Below, piece by piece: positions 7,826 to 10,342 of a DNA stretch of 10,342 nt. Both the position numbers and the translations under genes were made by a program. The notes beneath the pieces are model-generated. The model did not search any database. It saw nothing but the letters and a program-made list of their open reading frames with translations, and was not told the origin of the DNA. How positions within the stretch are numbered: position 1 is the stretch's first letter; each line of letters opens with the position of its first letter. The stretch comes from Candidatus Sulfotelmatobacter sp. (lineage in GTDB: Bacteria; Acidobacteriota; Terriglobia; Terriglobales; SbA1): the NCBI GenBank assembly GCA_030151135.1, contig JASLEQ010000152.1:1-10342 (forward strand), read 5' to 3'.

Positions 7826-7874
7826 TGGGTGGCCCATCCTAAGATCGCGCTTGCGATTCCAGCATGGGATTTTC
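7826..7874 (+). repeat. Hairpin element copy B (GGGTGGCCCAT ... ATGGGATTTT)
   Basis: The outer arms CCCAT (7833-7837) and ATGGG (7864-7868) enclose an inner perfect stem ATCGC-GCTT-GCGAT (7844-7857), and ATTTT (7869-7873) follows. It has the same ends, orientation and length class as copy A but a different interior. It lies 17 bases past the rpsO stop codon. I recall similar elements in acidobacterial genomes; this was not verified. Confidence 0.6.
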
Positions 7875-7890
7875 CGGGACGACGACGCCT

Positions 7891-8157
7891 CTACTTGCGG
7901 ATGCCGAGCTTGCCGATCACGGTCTTGTAACGCTCGGTGTCGTATTTCTTCAGATAGTCCAGCAAACTGCGGCGCTTGCTGACCAGCATGAGAAGCCCGC
8001 GGCGCGAGCCGTGGTCTTTCTTGTGCGTCTTGAAGTGCTCCGTCAATTGCCCAATCCGCTCGCTCAACAGCGCGATCTGTACTTCCGGACTTCCCGTGTC
8101 GCTCTGATGCGTGCCGTACTGGTCAATGAGGGATTTCTTTTGCTCTCTGGCTAACAC
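7891..8157 (-). CDS. rpsO: 30S ribosomal protein S15
   Basis: S15 is a primary 16S rRNA-binding protein that nucleates the 30S platform by binding the helix 20-22 junction. The 88-residue product has the family length and signature: [20 protein letters not shown] (21-40), [20 protein letters not shown] (41-60), then [13 protein letters not shown], ending KLGIRK. The start is GTG at 8157, giving [11 protein letters not shown], which aligns with usual N-termini. The only purine-rich site, AGGAG (8170-8174), is 12 bases away, an unusually long gap. In several bacteria S15 represses its own translation through leader structure, so a weak start site would fit, but no specific pseudoknot is claimed. 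pnp follows on the same strand after 400 bases. Confidence 0.97.
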   Translation of the reverse strand: MLAREQKKSLIDQYGTHQSDTGSPEVQIALLSERIGQLTEHFKTHKKDHGSRRGLLMLVSKRRSLLDYLKKYDTERYKTVIGKLGIRK

Positions 8158-8205
8158 TAAACTGGTGCACTCCTGTCTTTAATCGATTGTCCTTGTGACG
8201 CTTAG

Positions 8206-8235
8206 AGAATATCATGCCACGTCGTGGACGGTAAA
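8206..8235 (-). promoter_or_regulatory. Candidate rpsO promoter with a dyad in the spacer
   Basis: On the minus strand TTTACC (8230-8235) and TATTCT (8206-8211) are 18 bases apart, and TGA directly before the -10 gives an extended -10 form. Each hexamer matches four of six consensus bases. The spacer contains the perfect odd palindrome CCACG-T-CGTGG (8217-8227). Transcription would start about 40 bases before the GTG of rpsO. Confidence 0.4.
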
Positions 8236-8407
8236 GTTGAGCCGTTCGCGCGGCCTTTACGTAGGATCCGAAATCCCCAGCCAGACAAAAACCCCAGAAA
8301 TGGTCGGGCTAGGTAGTTCCTGCCAATGCAGCGCAGCTCTACCCTGCTGACTTTCATCCACCCACGCCGTCTAACCACGAAGTCGCTTGTGCTAGCATGA
8401 CGCTCCC

Positions 8408-10342
8408 ATGAACTCCTGGATGCAGGACGTTCGTTTCGCCCTCCGGTCTTTCACCAAGAACCGCTGGTTCACCCTCGCAGCCGTATTATCGCTGGCCATC
8501 GGCATTGGAGCGAACACTTCCATATTCAGCGTCGCGAATGCACTTTTGTTCCGTCCCCTGCCGTATGACAATCCCGACCGGCTGGTGATCCTGTGGAATC
8601 GTTCACCCGGCCTCGGCATCACCCAGGATTGGTTCTCTACTGCTCAATATTTCGACATCAAGGCCGCTCATCATGGTTTCGAGCAGATTGCGATTGCAAT
8701 TGGCGGAAATTACAACTGGACCGGGCAAGGCGACCCCGAGCGAGTCGGCGCCGTCCGCGTCTCCTCCAATCTTCTTTCGATGCTCGGCGCCCACCCCGCA
8801 TTGGGCCGTCTACTCACGCCCGACGAAGACTTACCAGGACATCCGGCGACCGCCGTCCTCACCGACGGCATGTGGTCGCGGCGCTTCGGACGCGATCCCC
8901 GCGCGGTCGGGACATCGATCGCCATCAACGGACAAGCCTACGAAATTGTCGGCGTCCTTCCCCAGCGTTTTTCTTTGCCGCAGGAAGTCGTGCCCCTGCT
9001 CGATGGCACGCAGCAGGCGGATCTATTCCTGCCGCTACCCCTCGCCCCCGCCGCAGCCTCGCAAGTCCGCATTCACGAAGATTACAACCTGGTCGGAAAA
9101 CTGAAACCGGGCGTGACGTTGCAGCAAGCGCAGGCCGAGATGGACACCATCACCGCCCGCCTCCGCCGCGAATTCCCCGCGAACTATCCTCCCAACGGCG
9201 GCCTGACCTTTAGCATCGTGCCGCTCCTGGAACAAGTCGTCGGCAACGTGCGCCGTTCCCTATGGGTACTGCTCGGAGCGGTAAGCTTCGTGCTGCTGAT
9301 CGCCTGCGCCAATGTCGCAAATCTTATGTTGTCGCGAGCCGTGGCTCGTCAGCAGGAAATTGCCGTGCGCACCGCTCTCGGCGCAACCCGCTGGCACATC
9401 ATCCGCCAACTCCTGACCGAGAGTGTGCTGATCTCCCTCTGCGGAGGAGCACTTGGCATTCTCATCTGTCTTATCAGCGTCCGCTGGATGCATATTCTCG
9501 GCACAAAGAGCATCCCACGCCTTCAGGACGTCGGTATCGATGCACGCGTGCTTCTGTTTACGCTGGCGCTCTCAGTTTTATCTGGAATTCTTTTCGGCAT
9601 GGTTCCTGCCCTACGCGTCTCCCTCCTCGATCTGAACTCCGCTTTGAAAGATGCGAGCCGTGGGTCAGCGGGCACAAGCTCTGTTTGGGGACATGGTAAT
9701 AATCTTCGCCGGCTTCTCGTTGTTTCAGAACTGGCGCTCTCGGTCGTGCTGCTAATCGGTGCAGGCCTTCTGTTTCGGAGTTTCGCTCGCTTGCAAAATG
9801 TTTCTCCCGGATTCAATCCCAGCGGCGTGCTCACCTTCGACCTGACGATGACCGGCCAGCGCTACGGCGATAAACAATCCATCCTGAATACCTACCGCCA
9901 ACTCTGGGAAAAACTTGAGCGCACTCCCGGAGCCATCGCTGCCGGCGCAGTCACCTCACTCCCATTAAGTGAATCGTTCGCGTGGACGCCCATCACCGTG
10001 GAAGGCAGAATTCCCCTCCCCGGCGAGAAGTTTCTGAATGCCGATGAACGCCTTGTCAGTGGCCACTACTTCGAAGCCATGCAGATCCCGCTCCGCCGCG
10101 GACGGCTCTTCAACGAGCAAGACGACCTCGCGAAACCAATCGTCGTCATCGTCGACGAATACATGGCTGACCAACTCTGGCCCGGGCAAGACCCCATCGG
10201 CAAACGCATTCACATCGTCGAATTGCCGTCGAAAGATCCCTGGCAAACCGTCGTAGGCGTCGTCGGGCGCGTCAAACAGGACTCGCTCGATTCCAATCCC
10301 CGCATTGCGTTCTACGTCGCACACACGCAATTTCCCACCCGT
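8408..10342 (+). CDS. MacB/FtsX-type ABC permease of the acidobacterial orphan type (ADOP), cut by window edge
   Basis: The reading frame stays open for 645 codons to the right edge, without a stop. It begins MNSWMQDVRFALRSFTKNRW and has a first membrane segment at about 21-45, then a periplasmic MacB-type core domain (about 50-280). The FtsX membrane block follows, with segments near 285-309, 336-358 and 380-402. It includes ACANVANLMLSRAVARQQEI and AVRTALGATRWHIIRQLLTE, the signature of this family. A fifth segment (about 436-458) opens the second, duplicated half, where a second periplasmic domain begins. No ATPase gene is adjacent within the window, consistent with an orphan permease. Family members usually have about 800-900 residues, so perhaps three quarters is present. 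Likely role: mechanotransmission-type export or envelope stress; the substrate is unknown. The ATG at 8408 has no clear Shine-Dalgarno sequence; family N-termini support it over the ATG at 8420. Confidence 0.92.
   Translation, partial: MNSWMQDVRFALRSFTKNRWFTLAAVLSLAIGIGANTSIFSVANALLFRPLPYDNPDRLVILWNRSPGLGITQDWFSTAQYFDIKAAHHGFEQIAIAIGGNYNWTGQGDPERVGAVRVSSNLLSMLGAHPALGRLLTPDEDLPGHPATAVLTDGMWSRRFGRDPRAVGTSIAINGQAYEIVGVLPQRFSLPQEVVPLLDGTQQADLFLPLPLAPAAASQVRIHEDYNLVGKLKPGVTLQQAQAEMDTITARLRREFPANYPPNGGLTFSIVPLLEQVVGNVRRSLWVLLGAVSFVLLIACANVANLMLSRAVARQQEIAVRTALGATRWHIIRQLLTESVLISLCGGALGILICLISVRWMHILGTKSIPRLQDVGIDARVLLFTLALSVLSGILFGMVPALRVSLLDLNSALKDASRGSAGTSSVWGHGNNLRRLLVVSELALSVVLLIGAGLLFRSFARLQNVSPGFNPSGVLTFDLTMTGQRYGDKQSILNTYRQLWEKLERTPGAIAAGAVTSLPLSESFAWTPITVEGRIPLPGEKFLNADERLVSGHYFEAMQIPLRRGRLFNEQDDLAKPIVVIVDEYMADQLWPGQDPIGKRIHIVELPSKDPWQTVVGVVGRVKQDSLDSNPRIAFYVAHTQFPTR

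Larger units (their letters stand above)
7502..7890. other. rpsO-pnp intergenic region (pnp leader) rich in dyad structures
   Basis: No gene is supported; a minus-strand open frame at 7487-7726 overlaps repeat sequence and has no recognisable product. The region holds two related hairpin elements (7551-7596 and 7826-7874), a 7-bp hairpin (7750-7767) and a 12-base palindrome (7680-7691). In well-studied bacteria this interval carries the rpsO terminator, a pnp promoter and an RNase III/PNPase autoregulatory hairpin. I see no classical rpsO terminator with a U-tract on the minus strand. Confidence 0.6.

Noticed and set aside
8593..9213. Plus-strand open frame of 206 codons inside the ADOP gene
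   Set aside because: It is an Arg/Pro/Ser-rich out-of-frame shadow. The ADOP frame has membrane segments and the FtsX signature.
8408..10342. A complete MacB-type efflux operon
   Set aside because: No ATPase or membrane-fusion gene is present in the window, and the permease has the duplicated orphan architecture.

Overview
The window looks like a chromosomal segment of an acidobacterium, probably a Koribacter/Terriglobia-type soil organism. The case rests on a MacB/FtsX-type orphan permease of the ADOP kind, two small proteins that resemble acidobacterial families of unknown function (DUF6982-like and DUF5818-like), moderately high GC, and many short intergenic repeats. The assignment comes from recognising protein families, not from a search. 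Most of the content is housekeeping. I see no phage, plasmid, CRISPR, toxin-antitoxin or insertion-sequence genes, and no convincing new multi-gene system.

Layout from left to right. The 5' part of murA (minus, cut by the left edge) is preceded by a 345-base gap and a small conserved protein gene (minus, 614-1087). A 424-base divergent region with two inverted arrays of a 7-base repeat separates this from a rightward pair: a CCA-adding/poly(A) polymerase-family nucleotidyltransferase with a long Lys/Ala/Pro tail (1512-3122), then a VOC/glyoxalase-fold protein (3209-3601). Next, on the minus strand, is a secreted DUF5818-like protein (3918-4538) with a clear sigma-54 promoter and a textbook terminator. 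After a gene-free stretch holding two terminator-like hairpins comes the conserved rpsO-pnp pair (minus, 8157 down to 5043). Its 400-base intergenic region contains two copies of a hairpin repeat, another strong hairpin and a 12-base palindrome. Finally, an ADOP permease begins at 8408 on the plus strand and runs off the right edge.

Functionally, rpsO-pnp and the nucleotidyltransferase form an RNA-metabolism theme: ribosomal protein S15, 3'-5' RNA phosphorolysis, and tRNA 3'-end synthesis or RNA tailing. Both RNA enzymes carry long disordered cationic C-terminal tails (an RGG tail on PNPase and an AKP tail on the nucleotidyltransferase). MurA begins peptidoglycan precursor synthesis, and the secreted protein and permease act at the envelope. 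The most interesting non-coding signals are the sigma-54 promoter, the heptad arrays lying against a start codon, the hairpin elements in the pnp leader, and a possible small RNA downstream of pnp.
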